The notes: a model not told the origin generated them from the letters alone. Counted from the stretch's first letter, positions 8,330 to 17,377 are shown. The stretch is 64,000 nt of DNA from Sphingomonas guangdongensis (GCF_900199185.1 NZ_OBMI01000003.1:124001-188000), one strand, 5' to 3'. Numbers and translations are program-made.

Positions 8330-9961
8330 CTAATTGGTAGCCGGGCACGACGTCCCCGCGCCGGCGACCAGATCGAGGCAGCGGCCGTCCATCTCCCCGG
8401 CGCGGACCGGCAGGCCGATGAGCCCCGCAAGGGTCGGGGCGATGTCCACCGTCTCGACCGAGAGCGGCTGCTCGAACGGCGTCATCCCCTTGCGCCAGAA
8501 AAGGATGGGCACGCGGCGGTCATAGTCCCAGAAGCTGCCGTGGGTCGCGACATACCCCTTCGACCCGTCGGCGATCGGTGTAACCCGGGGCTTAAGTGCG
8601 ACCACAAACGCACCGGAGCGCTGCGGATTGTAGCCGGCGCGGGCGCGCTGGAGTAGCGTCCAGGTCTCGGGCGGGGTGGTCGGCACGGGCACGGCCATGA
8701 TCTGCTCGGCGGTGAACACCGCCTCGACCTGGCGATGCGCGGCGAAGGCCTTCACGCCCTCCGCGATGACCTGCCGCCGCTGCGCTGCGGTAAGCCTGGG
8801 ATCGACCCAGATGTCGCCAAAGCTGCCGCCCCACAGCAGCTGGCCCGAGAGGCCGAGCCGGGCAGCAATCCCCTCGCCGATCGTCTTGGCAGTGAGCGCC
8901 GGATCGACCCGCTCGGCGGTCGGCATCCCGTTCTCGCGGAGGCGTTCGGGCAGGTCCTGCCCGCCGTGATCGGCGGTGAGCGCGACGGCGTAGTCGATCC
9001 CCGACTGGTCAAGCACCGCGAAGAAGTCGCCCAGGTCACGGTCGAGCGAGAGCAGGTGGGTGCACATCTCGACACCCTCCGAGCCATAGGTATGGCCGAC
9101 ATAGTCGGTCGCGGACGCGCCGACCGAGATGATGTCGGGCGCGGTTCCTTGCCCGAGCTTCATGTCGCGGATCAGGCCGGCGGCGAGCGTCAGCGTCGCC
9201 CCGTCGAACTCGGGGGAAGCGCGGTACAGCCGCGCGTCGTTCCCGCCGCGTGCGAAATGGTGCGTGCCAACGGTCTTGCCGCCGCCCACGTCGATCGCCC
9301 GCTCACGCGCGGTGCAGACGGCGGGCACTGGCAGCGCCGGCGTGGGCGCGGCATAGCGGGTGCCGACCACTTCGTTCACTCGCGCGACTACCGGCGGCAC
9401 CGCGCGCCCGGCGTAGGAGCGGTAGGCGTTCCCCTCCCACCACCAGAGCTCGTCGACGCGGTGACCGCCCATCATCACCGCCGCCCGGTCCTTGCCGGCG
9501 ACCGAGACGACGCGGCTCGCCGGGTTGGCCGCCTTCATCCGCTCGCCGAGCGTCGGCACCAGCAGGTGCTTGTCCGACACCGTGTACTTGGACGAGGTCG
9601 AGCCCGAGACGCTCTCATCCTCCGCGCAGTAGACCGTCTTGTCGGTGCGGGTTGTCTTCAGGTCGATCCAGTCGTTCGCGATGATGCCGGTGCGCGCCGG
9701 GTGCATGCCGGTGGTGATCGTCGAGTGACCGGGACACGTCTCGGTCGCGGCGTGGCTCTGGTAGCCGCTCGGGAACACCGCACCGCCCTGCAGCCGCTTC
9801 AGCCCGCCGCTGAACTGCGCGCGGTACTCCGCGAACAGGTCGGCGGAGAACTGGTCGATGGAGATGACGACCAGCAGCCGGGGCGGGGGCGGCGGCGCGG
9901 CGGTCTGCGCCGCGGCAGGGGTCGCCGCGGCAAGGACGAGAGCGAGGGGAGCGAGCTTCAC
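8330..9961 (-). CDS. phoK: PhoK/PafA-type alkaline phosphatase
   Basis: The 543-residue exported phosphomonoesterase has a signal peptide ending near PAAAQ. The metal ligand Asp36 is in ISID, and the nucleophile Thr75 is in TETCPGH. Asn96 is in ANDW, and Lys157 and Arg159 are in AGKDR. Spacings Thr-Asn 21, Asn-Lys 61 and Lys-Arg 2 equal those I recall for Sphingomonas PhoK, an enzyme of the phosphate-irrepressible PafA group. Late metal ligands appear in SATDYVGH, TADHGG and VATHGS. The GTG at 9961 is chosen because GGAGG lies 6 nt upstream and the signal peptide starts there; the frame stays open to 10036. It is divergent from the DsbD-like gene. Confidence 0.9.
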   Translation of the reverse strand: MKLAPLALVLAAATPAAAQTAAPPPPPRLLVVISIDQFSADLFAEYRAQFSGGLKRLQGGAVFPSGYQSHAATETCPGHSTITTGMHPARTGIIANDWIDLKTTRTDKTVYCAEDESVSGSTSSKYTVSDKHLLVPTLGERMKAANPASRVVSVAGKDRAAVMMGGHRVDELWWWEGNAYRSYAGRAVPPVVARVNEVVGTRYAAPTPALPVPAVCTARERAIDVGGGKTVGTHHFARGGNDARLYRASPEFDGATLTLAAGLIRDMKLGQGTAPDIISVGASATDYVGHTYGSEGVEMCTHLLSLDRDLGDFFAVLDQSGIDYAVALTADHGGQDLPERLRENGMPTAERVDPALTAKTIGEGIAARLGLSGQLLWGGSFGDIWVDPRLTAAQRRQVIAEGVKAFAAHRQVEAVFTAEQIMAVPVPTTPPETWTLLQRARAGYNPQRSGAFVVALKPRVTPIADGSKGYVATHGSFWDYDRRVPILFWRKGMTPFEQPLSVETVDIAPTLAGLIGLPVRAGEMDGRCLDLVAGAGTSCPATN

Positions 9962-10034
9962 GCGGAGCCTCCGATCGGGCAAGGGAGATGCGCCGGTCGC
10001 TAGGCAAGCGGCGCGGCGGCGGCAAGGGACGCGC

Positions 10035-12047
10035 ATGCGGCTGATCCATTTCGTGCTGATGACATTGGCGATGCTGCTGGTGCTGCCGGCGGCGGCGCAA
10101 GCGCCGGGCGAGCGCCACGTCGCGATCGAGCTGGTGCCGGAGACGGCGGTGCCGCGCGCGGGGGGCGAGGTCCAGCTCGCCTTTGTCTCGCGGCCGCAGC
10201 CGGGCTGGCACGGCTATTGGAAGAACCCGGGTGATGCGGGGGTGGAGACAACGGCGGCCTGGACGCTGCCGGCAGGCGTGACGGCCGAGCCGATCGCCTA
10301 TCCGGTGCCGCACCGCCTGCTGATCGCCGGCCTGATGAACTACGTCTACGAGGGGCCGTTCACACAATTCGTCACGCTGAAGCTGGCGGCGGGGCTGGCG
10401 GCCGGCACGGCGCTGCCGGTGTCGGTCAAGCTCGACTACCTGGTCTGCACGAACGAGGTCTGCGTACCCGAGAGCGCGACGCTGCAAACAGCGCTGACGG
10501 TCGGCGACGGCGCGGTCGCGCCCGATCGTCGCGCGCAGTTCGACGAGTGGCGGCGCGCGCTGCCCAAGCCGCTCGGCAGCCCGGCGACCTATGCGGTCGA
10601 GAACGGGCTCCTGCGGATCGCGGTACCGTTCCCGGCGAGCGCCGACGCCGCCGACCCGTACTTCTTTCCGCTCACCGACGGCGTGCTAGACTATGCGGCG
10701 CCGCAGACCGTGACGCGCGAAGGCGACACGCTGCTGATCGAGACGGCCGCGAAGACCGGGCGACCGGCGCGCCTGGAAGGCGTGCTCGCGACCGGGGGGC
10801 GGGGCTTCGCGGTCGCGGCTGCTCCCGGCGTCGTCGCGTCGGCGAGCGGCGGCGGTGCAGCCGACCTTGGCACGCTGTTCCTTGCCCTCGGCGGAGCGGT
10901 GCTGGGTGGGCTGCTGCTCAACATCATGCCCTGCGTCTTCCCGATCCTGAGCCTCAAGGCGCTGAGCCTCGCCAAGGGCGGCGGCGCGGGCGCGCGGGGC
11001 GAGGCGGTGGCCTATACCGCGGGCGTGGTGCTGGTGTGCCTGGCGCTCGGCGCGGCGTTGCTGGCGCTCCGGGCGGGCGGGGCGAGTGTCGGCTGGGCAT
11101 TCCAGCTGACCGACCCGCGCGTCATCTTCGTGCTGCTGCTGCTGGTCACCGCGATCGCCTTCAATCTTGCCGGGTTGTTCGAGCTTGCCGCGCCGGCCGC
11201 CGCCAACCGGCTGGCGGGGGAGGGTCGGGGCGGCGCGTTCGGGACTGGCGCGCTCGCGGCCTTCGTGGCGACGCCGTGTACCGGACCGTTCATGGGCGCG
11301 GCCATGGGTACCGCGCTGCTGCTGCCGTGGTGGGGGGCGCTTGCCGTGTTCGGCGGGCTGGGGCTCGGGCTTGCGCTGCCGTTTCTGCTCATCGGCTTCG
11401 TGCCCGCGCTCCGCCGCGCGCTGCCGAAGCCGGGCGCGTGGATGGCGACATTCCGCCATGTCTTGTCGATCCCGATGTTCGCGACCGCCCTTGCGCTCGC
11501 CTGGGTGCTGGGGCGGCAGGCGGGGGTAGACGGCATGACGCTCGGCCTCGCCGCCGCCGCGCTGCTCGCCGCCGGGTTGTGGTGGACGGGGGTGCGGCAG
11601 GGCCGCGGCCGGGGGGCTGCGTGGGTGCCCGGTGCCGTTGCCGCACTGCTGGCGCTGGCGGTCACGACGACGATTACCCGGGCGCCGGTGCAAGCGACCG
11701 AGGTCGCCGGCGGCGAGCGGTTCAGCGAGCAGCGGCTGGCCGAGCTGCAGGCCAGTGGACGGCCGGTCTTCGCCTATTTCACCGCCGACTGGTGCGTGAC
11801 CTGCAAGGTCAACGAAAAGGCGGTGATCGAGACGGCGGACGTCCGCGCGGCGCTGAAGGGCGGCGAGGTTGCGACGCTCGTCGGCGACTGGACCGACGGC
11901 GATCCCGCGCTCGGCCGCTTCATCGAGCGGCACAACCGCGCGGGCGTTCCGCTCTACCTGTGGTACAAGCCGGGGAGCGCGACGCCGGAGGTCTTGCCTC
12001 AACTGCTGACCCGCGCGATGCTGATGGACCGAGCCGGGGGAAGCTGA
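10035..12047 (+). CDS. DsbD/ScsB-type thiol:disulfide interchange protein
   Basis: The 670-residue membrane protein moves electrons from cytoplasmic thioredoxin to the periplasm. It has a signal peptide, then an N-terminal beta-rich domain with a Cys pair in LVCTNEVCVPE. The central region has about eight transmembrane helices carrying Cys in NIMPCVFPIL and VATPCTGPFMG. The C-terminal thioredoxin-like domain has ADWCVTCKVNEK. All three redox pairs are therefore intact. The large N-terminal domain resembles ScsB-like rather than classical DsbD proteins. The ATG at 10035 follows AAGGGA at suitable spacing. The following redoxin gene starts 12 nt after its stop and is a plausible periplasmic partner. 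Confidence 0.88.
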   Translation: MRLIHFVLMTLAMLLVLPAAAQAPGERHVAIELVPETAVPRAGGEVQLAFVSRPQPGWHGYWKNPGDAGVETTAAWTLPAGVTAEPIAYPVPHRLLIAGLMNYVYEGPFTQFVTLKLAAGLAAGTALPVSVKLDYLVCTNEVCVPESATLQTALTVGDGAVAPDRRAQFDEWRRALPKPLGSPATYAVENGLLRIAVPFPASADAADPYFFPLTDGVLDYAAPQTVTREGDTLLIETAAKTGRPARLEGVLATGGRGFAVAAAPGVVASASGGGAADLGTLFLALGGAVLGGLLLNIMPCVFPILSLKALSLAKGGGAGARGEAVAYTAGVVLVCLALGAALLALRAGGASVGWAFQLTDPRVIFVLLLLVTAIAFNLAGLFELAAPAAANRLAGEGRGGAFGTGALAAFVATPCTGPFMGAAMGTALLLPWWGALAVFGGLGLGLALPFLLIGFVPALRRALPKPGAWMATFRHVLSIPMFATALALAWVLGRQAGVDGMTLGLAAAALLAAGLWWTGVRQGRGRGAAWVPGAVAALLALAVTTTITRAPVQATEVAGGERFSEQRLAELQASGRPVFAYFTADWCVTCKVNEKAVIETADVRAALKGGEVATLVGDWTDGDPALGRFIERHNRAGVPLYLWYKPGSATPEVLPQLLTRAMLMDRAGGS

Positions 12048-12059
12048 AGGAGAGTCGCG

Positions 12060-12662
12060 ATGCGCCTGTTCGCCGTTGTTCTCGCCACCACCGTCGCCGC
12101 GACGCCGCTCGCCGCGCAGCAGACGATCGGCCAGCCGGCCGGCAACTTCCGCCTGACCGATGTCAGCGGCAAGAACGTGTCGCTGGCCGACTATCGCGGC
12201 AGGCCGGTCGTGATCGAGTGGAACAATCCCGGCTGCCCGTTTGTGCAGAAGCACTACAACAGCGGCAACATGCAGAAGACGCAGGCGCAGGCGCGCGCCG
12301 GCGGCGCGGTGTGGCTGACGGTGAACTCGTCCGCGCCGGGCAAGCAGGGCCACATGACGCCGGCGGAGGCGCAGGCGTTCGTCGCGAGCGCCAAGGCAAC
12401 GCCGACCAACTACCTGCTCGATCCCAAGGGTGTGGTCGGCAAGGGCTATGGCGCGAAGACCACGCCGCACCTCTACATCGTCGATGGCACGGGCAGGCTC
12501 GTCTACCAGGGCGGTATCGACGACAAGCCGACGTCTAACGCCTCGGACATCGCTGGCGCCCGCAACCATGTGCTGGCGGCGCTCGGCGAGATGAAGGCGG
12601 GCAAGCCGGTGTCGGTGGCCGAGACCCGGCCGTACGGCTGCTCGGTCAAATACGCCGAGTGA
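12060..12662 (+). CDS. Exported redoxin (AhpC/TSA-like thioredoxin-fold) protein
   Basis: The 200-residue protein has a signal peptide ending in LAAQQ and a peroxiredoxin-like fold: FRLTDVSGKNVSLADYRGRPVVIEW, then NNPGCPFVQKHY with a single N-terminal Cys in place of a CxxC. A second Cys lies near the C-terminus (PYGCSVKY). It is probably periplasmic and reduced by the upstream DsbD-like protein; that partnership is inferred from adjacency. The start is supported by AAGGAGAG at about 6 nt. It overlaps the following gene by 4 nt. Confidence 0.82.
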   Translation: MRLFAVVLATTVAATPLAAQQTIGQPAGNFRLTDVSGKNVSLADYRGRPVVIEWNNPGCPFVQKHYNSGNMQKTQAQARAGGAVWLTVNSSAPGKQGHMTPAEAQAFVASAKATPTNYLLDPKGVVGKGYGAKTTPHLYIVDGTGRLVYQGGIDDKPTSNASDIAGARNHVLAALGEMKAGKPVSVAETRPYGCSVKYAE

Positions 12663-13096
12663 CGCTGCTCGCAACGATCGTCCTTCTCGCGCCTGCGCTT
12701 GCCGCCGCCGCCGAAACCCCGGCGGCGGTCGAGCGGGCGATCGCCGGTGCGATGGAGGACAGCGCGGCGGGTTGGAACGCTGGCGACGTTGATCGCTTCA
12801 TGAAGGTCTACTCGTCGCGCGCCGCGGCAAGCTTCGTCACGCGCGAGGGGCTGGTGCGCGGCAAGCCCGCAATGATCGAGCGCTATCGCGAGACCTACGA
12901 CTTCGCCGACGCGGCGAAGCGCGGCCAACTGAGCTTCGCGCAGGCCGACTTCCGGATGCTGGGGTCCGGGCACGCGCTCTACGTTGCCCGCTACACGCTG
13001 AGCTACCCGAGCGCCAAGCCGGTGAGCGGCTACACCAGCCTGGTGTTCGCGCGCGAGGCGGGCGGGTGGAAGATCGTTGCCGATCACAGCAGCTGA
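12659..13096 (+). CDS. Exported NTF2/SnoaL-like (DUF4440-type) protein
   Basis: The 145-residue protein starts at GTG in a GTGA overlap with the redoxin gene and has a signal peptide ending near LAAAAE. The mature part fits the cone-shaped NTF2-like fold: AIAGAMEDSAAGWNAGDVDRFM, then RGKPAMIERYRE, and ending VFAREAGGWKIVADHSS, a typical DUF4440/SnoaL end. No catalytic function can be assigned. It completes a three-gene exported redox cluster. Confidence 0.75.
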   Translation: MTLLATIVLLAPALAAAAETPAAVERAIAGAMEDSAAGWNAGDVDRFMKVYSSRAAASFVTREGLVRGKPAMIERYRETYDFADAAKRGQLSFAQADFRMLGSGHALYVARYTLSYPSAKPVSGYTSLVFAREAGGWKIVADHSS

Positions 13097-13184
13097 CGGC
13101 GGTCAATCGCGCGATTGGCGCTTGTGCAGCGCACAATCCTTGCCCACCATGCAACTTATGACGGACACGTTACTTTAGCCTGTA

Positions 13185-14666
13185 ATGGCAGCGGGGCAGG
13201 CGTTCGACGAAATCCGCGGGCAGGACGGCCCTGACGCCATCCGCCCCGAGTTCGCCGCCCTCGGCGCCTGGCTGGACCGCACGCCGCAAGCCGACCTCGA
13301 ACGCCGCCTCGAAGCGGCGGAGGCGACGTTCCGCCAGCTTGGCATCACCTTCGCCGTGTACGGCGACGCCGACGCGGCGGAGCGGATCATCCCCTTTGAC
13401 ATCGTGCCGCGGGTGTTCACCGCGTCGGAGTGGGCGGGCCTGAGCGAAGGACTGGTCCAGCGGGTCGATGCGATAAATGCCTTCCTGGACGACATCTATG
13501 GCGCGCGCGAGATCCTGCGCGCGGGCGTGCTGCCGGAGGAGCTGATCCTCGGCAATCCGCAGTTCCGCCCGGAAGTGGTCGGCACGCGCCCCCCGCACGG
13601 CATCTGGGCGCACATCTGCGGGATCGATTGCGTGCGGACCGGACCGGACGAGTTCTTCGTGCTGGAGGACAACGCGCGCACGCCGTCCGGGGTGTCGTAC
13701 ATGCTGGAGAATCGCGAGGCGATGATCCGGCTGTGCCCGGAGCTGTTCCGCGACTTCCGCGTGGCGGCGGTCGACAGCTATCCCGACATGCTGTTGGAGA
13801 CGATGCGCTCGGTCGCGCCGGCGAGTGCCGGTGCGGAGCCGGTCTGCGTCGTGCTGACCCCCGGACACTTCAACTCCGCTTATTACGAGCACAGCTTCCT
13901 CGCCGACTCGATGGGGGTCGAGCTGGTCGAGGCGGCCGACCTGGTCGTCGACGACGACGTGGTCTGGATGCGGACGATCGGCGGGCGCGTGCGGGTCGAC
14001 GTCATCTACCGAAGGATCGATGACGACTATCTCGATCCGTTGGTTTTCCGCCCGGATTCGCTGCTGGGTGTGCCCGGCATCATGGCGGCGTACCGTGCGG
14101 GTAACGTCGCGCTGATCAACGCGCCGGGGAACGGCATCGCCGACGACAAGGCGATCTACAGCTACATGCCCGAGATCGTCCGCTTCTACTCGGGCGCGGA
14201 TGCCAAGCTGCCGAACGTGCAGACCTTTCGCTGCCGCGAGCCGGACGCGCTGCGCTACGTGCTCGACCATCTCGACCAGCTGGTGGTCAAGCTGGTCGAC
14301 GGTTCCGGCGGGTACGGGATGCTGGTGGGCCCGACCGCGTCGAGTGCGGAGATAGAGGGGTTCCGCGCCGCGCTGATGGCGACGCCCGAGCGCTACATCG
14401 CGCAGCCGACGCTCGCGCTATCGACCGTGCCGACGCTGACCGAGCGCGGCCTGGCGCCGCGCCACGTCGACTTCCGCCCGTTCGTGCTGAGCGGGCGCGG
14501 GGGCGTGAAAGTAGTGCCGGGCGGCCTCACCCGCGTGGCGCTCAAGGAAGGGTCGCTGGTGGTCAATTCCAGCCAGGGCGGCGGTACCAAGGACAGCTTC
14601 GTACTGATGGGCGACGCCCCCGCGCAGCAGCAGACGCTCGGCGCCATGACGCAGCGGCAGGGATAG
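13185..14666 (+). CDS. Circularly permuted ATP-grasp (type 2) amide-ligase-like protein
   Basis: The 493-residue protein matches the bacterial CP-ATP-grasp family (formerly DUF404/DUF407). Landmarks include AFLDDIYGAREILRAGVLPEELI, GIDCVRTGPDEFFVLEDNARTPSGVSYMLENR, VVKLVDGSGGYGMLVGP and the C-terminal RHVDFRPFVL segment with metal-binding acidic residues. Such proteins are predicted to form amide or peptide bonds. Together with the next two genes it makes the conserved ATP-grasp/alpha-E/transglutaminase cluster, a predicted peptide-synthesis or protein-modification system. The ATG at 13185 has no strong Shine-Dalgarno. The true substrate is unknown. Confidence 0.88.
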   Translation: MAAGQAFDEIRGQDGPDAIRPEFAALGAWLDRTPQADLERRLEAAEATFRQLGITFAVYGDADAAERIIPFDIVPRVFTASEWAGLSEGLVQRVDAINAFLDDIYGAREILRAGVLPEELILGNPQFRPEVVGTRPPHGIWAHICGIDCVRTGPDEFFVLEDNARTPSGVSYMLENREAMIRLCPELFRDFRVAAVDSYPDMLLETMRSVAPASAGAEPVCVVLTPGHFNSAYYEHSFLADSMGVELVEAADLVVDDDVVWMRTIGGRVRVDVIYRRIDDDYLDPLVFRPDSLLGVPGIMAAYRAGNVALINAPGNGIADDKAIYSYMPEIVRFYSGADAKLPNVQTFRCREPDALRYVLDHLDQLVVKLVDGSGGYGMLVGPTASSAEIEGFRAALMATPERYIAQPTLALSTVPTLTERGLAPRHVDFRPFVLSGRGGVKVVPGGLTRVALKEGSLVVNSSQGGGTKDSFVLMGDAPAQQQTLGAMTQRQG

Positions 14667-14672
14667 CGCGCC

Positions 14673-15614
14673 GTGCCGATGCTCTCCCGCACCGCCGCGT
14701 CGCTCTACTGGCTCGGCCGCTATGTCGAGCGGGCGGACTTCGTGGCGCGGCTGGTGGAGGCGACGATCCGGCTCGACGCGCTGTCGCCGCGTCCGGCGGG
14801 CGAGGCGGCCTGGGCCTCTGCGCTCTCGGTTACCTATTCCGATGACGGCTTCGCCGCGACGGGCGCCGAGACGGCGGCGATGGAGGTTGCGCGCTTCCTG
14901 ACGCTCGACCCGGCCAACCCGGGGTCGATCGTTGCCTGCCTCGATGCGGCGCGCAACAACGCCAAGGCGGTGCGCACCGCGCTCACCCGCGATGCCTGGA
15001 CTGCGATCAACCGGGCGTGGCTGATCTTCAACGGCCGCGGCAAGCCCGCGACCACCATGGAGACGCTGACCCTGGTCGAGGCGGTCAAGGCGGAGACCCG
15101 CGGGTTTGAGGGGGCGATTCACTGGATGATGCGCAACCAAGCGACGTGGTTCATCCGGCTGGGCGCCGCGATCGAGCGCGCGGACAACACCGCGCGGCTG
15201 CTCGACGTTAAATACCACCTGTTGCTGCCGAAGGGGGAGCGGGTCGGCGGCACCGTCGATCGCGACCAGTGGACCACCATCCTCCAGACCGTGTCGGCGG
15301 TCACCGCCTATCGCTGGCTGTATAGCGAGGGCCTGAAGCCCGCGCTGGTCATCGACCTGCTGACCACCCGCTTCGAGCTGCCGCGCAGCCTGGCGGGTTG
15401 CATCGAGGAGACGGTGGAGGTCATGACCCTGCTCGGCAAGCGCACCGGCCTGCACGGCGAGGCGGACCGGATGGCGCGCGCGCGGCTCGCGGCGATGCAG
15501 CGGACCCGCTCCGGCGACGTGATCGTGCGCGGGCTCCACGAGTATCTGACCGCGTTCATTCGCGAGAACGGACTGCTCCACGCCGCCATCGCCCGGCAGT
15601 TCCGTTTCTCATGA
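14673..15614 (+). CDS. Alpha-E domain protein (DUF403)
   Basis: The 313-residue, helix-rich protein starts MLSRTAASLYWLGRYVERADFVARL, the hallmark of the alpha-E family, and contains AVRTALTRDAWTAINRAW and the C-terminal helix ending HEYLTAFIRENGLLH. GTG at 14673 and ATG at 14679 are both possible starts. It lies 6 nt after the ATP-grasp gene and overlaps the transglutaminase-like gene by 4 nt, so the three are co-transcribed. Its biochemical role is undefined; it is thought to act with the ATP-grasp protein. Confidence 0.88.
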   Translation: MPMLSRTAASLYWLGRYVERADFVARLVEATIRLDALSPRPAGEAAWASALSVTYSDDGFAATGAETAAMEVARFLTLDPANPGSIVACLDAARNNAKAVRTALTRDAWTAINRAWLIFNGRGKPATTMETLTLVEAVKAETRGFEGAIHWMMRNQATWFIRLGAAIERADNTARLLDVKYHLLLPKGERVGGTVDRDQWTTILQTVSAVTAYRWLYSEGLKPALVIDLLTTRFELPRSLAGCIEETVEVMTLLGKRTGLHGEADRMARARLAAMQRTRSGDVIVRGLHEYLTAFIRENGLLHAAIARQFRFS

Positions 15615-16417
15615 GGATCGCGGTCGACCATCGCACGCGGTATCGCTTCACCGAGCCGCAGGTGCGGCTGGTGCAGCTGCTACGGCTGACACCGCAGGAC
15701 TCGATTGACCAGACCGTGGTCAACTGGCACATCGGCGTCGACTGCGACGCGCGGCTGCGCGAGGCGGTGGACGGCTTCGGCAATCGCACCACCATGCTCT
15801 ACTGCGAGGGACCGATCGACGCGATCGAGATCACCGTCCACGGCGAGGTGCTGACCGCCGGGGACGCGGGTCTCGTCCGCGGCGTGATCGAGCCGCTGCC
15901 GCCGGCGCTGTTTCTTCGGGTGACCGACCGGACCCGCGCGTCCGCGGCGATGCGCGACTTCGCGCAGGAGATCGCGCCGGGCGAGGACAGGATCGCCCGG
16001 CTCCATGCGCTCAACAGCGCGCTCCACGCCCGCTTCGCGTGCCGTGAAGAGCGCAACGACACCGGGCTGAGTGCGGAGGCCGCGTTCCGGCGCGAGCACG
16101 CGAGCCCGCGCGATTTGGCCCACCTGCTGGTGGCCCTTGCCCGGGCGGAGGGCGTGCCGGCACGCTACGTGTCGGGCTATCACACCCGCGAGGACGGCGA
16201 GGGACACGCACCGCACGCCTGGGCGGAGGCCCATGTCGACGCGCTGGGATGGCTCGCCTTTGATCCGTCGCGCGGCCTGTCGAGCGATGAGCACTATGTC
16301 CGGGTGGCGGTGGCGCTGGATGCGGCGGGTGCGGCGCCGGTCGCGGGATCGCGGCTCGGCGAGGGGCGCGAGTGCCTGGACGTCGACGTGCAGGTCGCCG
16401 AGCTGGGGCGGCAGTAG
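15611..16417 (+). CDS. Transglutaminase-like protein lacking the catalytic Cys
   Basis: The 268-residue protein has the N-terminal beta domain of bacterial transglutaminase-like proteins (HRTRYRFTEPQVRLVQLLRL) and a C-terminal papain-like core. The core keeps the His region (HAWAEAHV) and Asp region (GWLAFDPSRG), and YVSGYH. In active relatives the helix before ALARAEGVPARY begins with a G-V-C-x-D-F-A-H type motif. Here it reads A-S-P-R-D-L-A-H, with Pro (codon CCG) at the Cys position. Other Cys residues are not in the active-site position. The protein may be non-catalytic. It overlaps the alpha-E gene by 4 nt (ATGA). Confidence 0.86.
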   Translation: MRIAVDHRTRYRFTEPQVRLVQLLRLTPQDSIDQTVVNWHIGVDCDARLREAVDGFGNRTTMLYCEGPIDAIEITVHGEVLTAGDAGLVRGVIEPLPPALFLRVTDRTRASAAMRDFAQEIAPGEDRIARLHALNSALHARFACREERNDTGLSAEAAFRREHASPRDLAHLLVALARAEGVPARYVSGYHTREDGEGHAPHAWAEAHVDALGWLAFDPSRGLSSDEHYVRVAVALDAAGAAPVAGSRLGEGRECLDVDVQVAELGRQ

Positions 16418-16434
16418 ACCCGCGCTCCACCACT

Positions 16435-16567
16435 CCGTTCGTGATGAGTAGCGACTGAGTAGCTGCGGAACGCAGCGTCGCGAAGGTCCGTATCGAAGCA
16501 TGGCCGCACGAACCCGTACTTCGATACGCGCCTTCACCTTGGCTCAGTCGCTACTCAGCACGAACGG
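16435..16567. repeat. Intergenic palindromic repeat, family B copy 1
   Basis: The outer 25-bp arms start CCGTTCGTGATGAGTAGC and end with the near-perfect reverse complement, finishing CAGCACGAACGG (one mismatch). An inner pair GTATCGAAG/CTTCGATAC adds a second stem. It sits between the convergent transglutaminase-like and bpt genes and is related to 38902-39004. These palindromes are typical of sphingomonad genomes and may serve as bidirectional transcript ends. Confidence 0.8.
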
Positions 16568-16594
16568 GGATGGGCTCAGCGAGCGGCTAAACCG

Positions 16595-17377
16595 CTAGAC
16601 CAATTCGCGCATCCGCGGGGCATGATCCGGCACGATGTCGCTGTCCGGGTCGAACGCGCTCCAGCCATCGGGGCCGAGCACTTCGAGCGGGCGGTAGCGG
16701 GTCTTGTACGCCATCCGGTCCGACCCCTTCACCCAGTAACCCAGGTAGACATAGGCGAGACCCGCGGCGCGCGCGCGCAGGATATGATCCATGATGATGT
16801 AGTTGCCGAGCCCCGGGCGGCTGGTGTCGTCGGCATCGAAGAAGCTGTAGATCATCGACAGACCATCAGCCTGCTGGTCGGTGATGCACGCACCGACGAG
16901 GCGGCCGCGGCCGCCGTCGATCCCGGGCTCGCGGTACTCGATCACGAAGCTGTTGACCGGCGACTGCTCGACCATGTCGGCGTAGTCGCTCTCGTCCATC
17001 GCCGCCATGCCGCCGCCGGGATGACGTGCGGAGAGGTAGCGGCGGAGCAGCTGGAACTGCTCGCCCGTCGCCCAGGGTCGGCAGGCGTGCACCTCCAGGT
17101 CGGAATGGCGCTTCAACAGCTTGCGCTGGGTGGCGTTGGGGCGGAAGCCGTCGTTGACCACGCGGACGGAGACGCAGGCGGTGCACCCCGCGCAGGAGGG
17201 GCGGTAGGCGACCGACTGGCTGCGCCGAAAGCCGATCCGGCCGAGCGCGTCGTTCAGCTCGCTCGCGTGCTGCCCGTTCAGCTCGGTGAAGACCTTCCGC
17301 TCCTCCCGGCCCGGGAGGTAGGGGCAGGGCGAGGGGCTGGTGACGAAGAAGCGCGGGTAGCGGAAGGGTGCGGTCAC
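16595..17377 (-). CDS. bpt: Aminoacyl-tRNA-protein transferase (Bpt, N-degron pathway)
   Basis: The 260-residue enzyme transfers an amino acid (Leu for bacterial Bpt) from tRNA to N-terminal acidic residues, marking proteins for ClpS/ClpAP. Signatures are [31 protein letters not shown] with the conserved Cys cluster, [22 protein letters not shown] and [23 protein letters not shown]. The frame is open up to 17464, but the GTG at 17377 gives the usual family length and N-terminus ([20 protein letters not shown]). It faces the ATP-grasp cluster across a palindromic repeat. Confidence 0.93.
   Translation of the reverse strand: MTAPFRYPRFFVTSPSPCPYLPGREERKVFTELNGQHASELNDALGRIGFRRSQSVAYRPSCAGCTACVSVRVVNDGFRPNATQRKLLKRHSDLEVHACRPWATGEQFQLLRRYLSARHPGGGMAAMDESDYADMVEQSPVNSFVIEYREPGIDGGRGRLVGACITDQQADGLSMIYSFFDADDTSRPGLGNYIIMDHILRARAAGLAYVYLGYWVKGSDRMAYKTRYRPLEVLGPDGWSAFDPDSDIVPDHAPRMRELV

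Noticed and set aside
10686..12674. 662-codon minus-strand open frame opposite the DsbD-like gene
   Set aside because: Its product is low-complexity Arg/Ala/Gln sequence and it lies wholly over two well-supported plus-strand genes.
12060..13096. Cytochrome c maturation or thioredoxin operon
   Set aside because: The redoxin has a single Cys in place of CxxC and no haem-handling genes are nearby, so only a general DsbD-linked redox role is supported.
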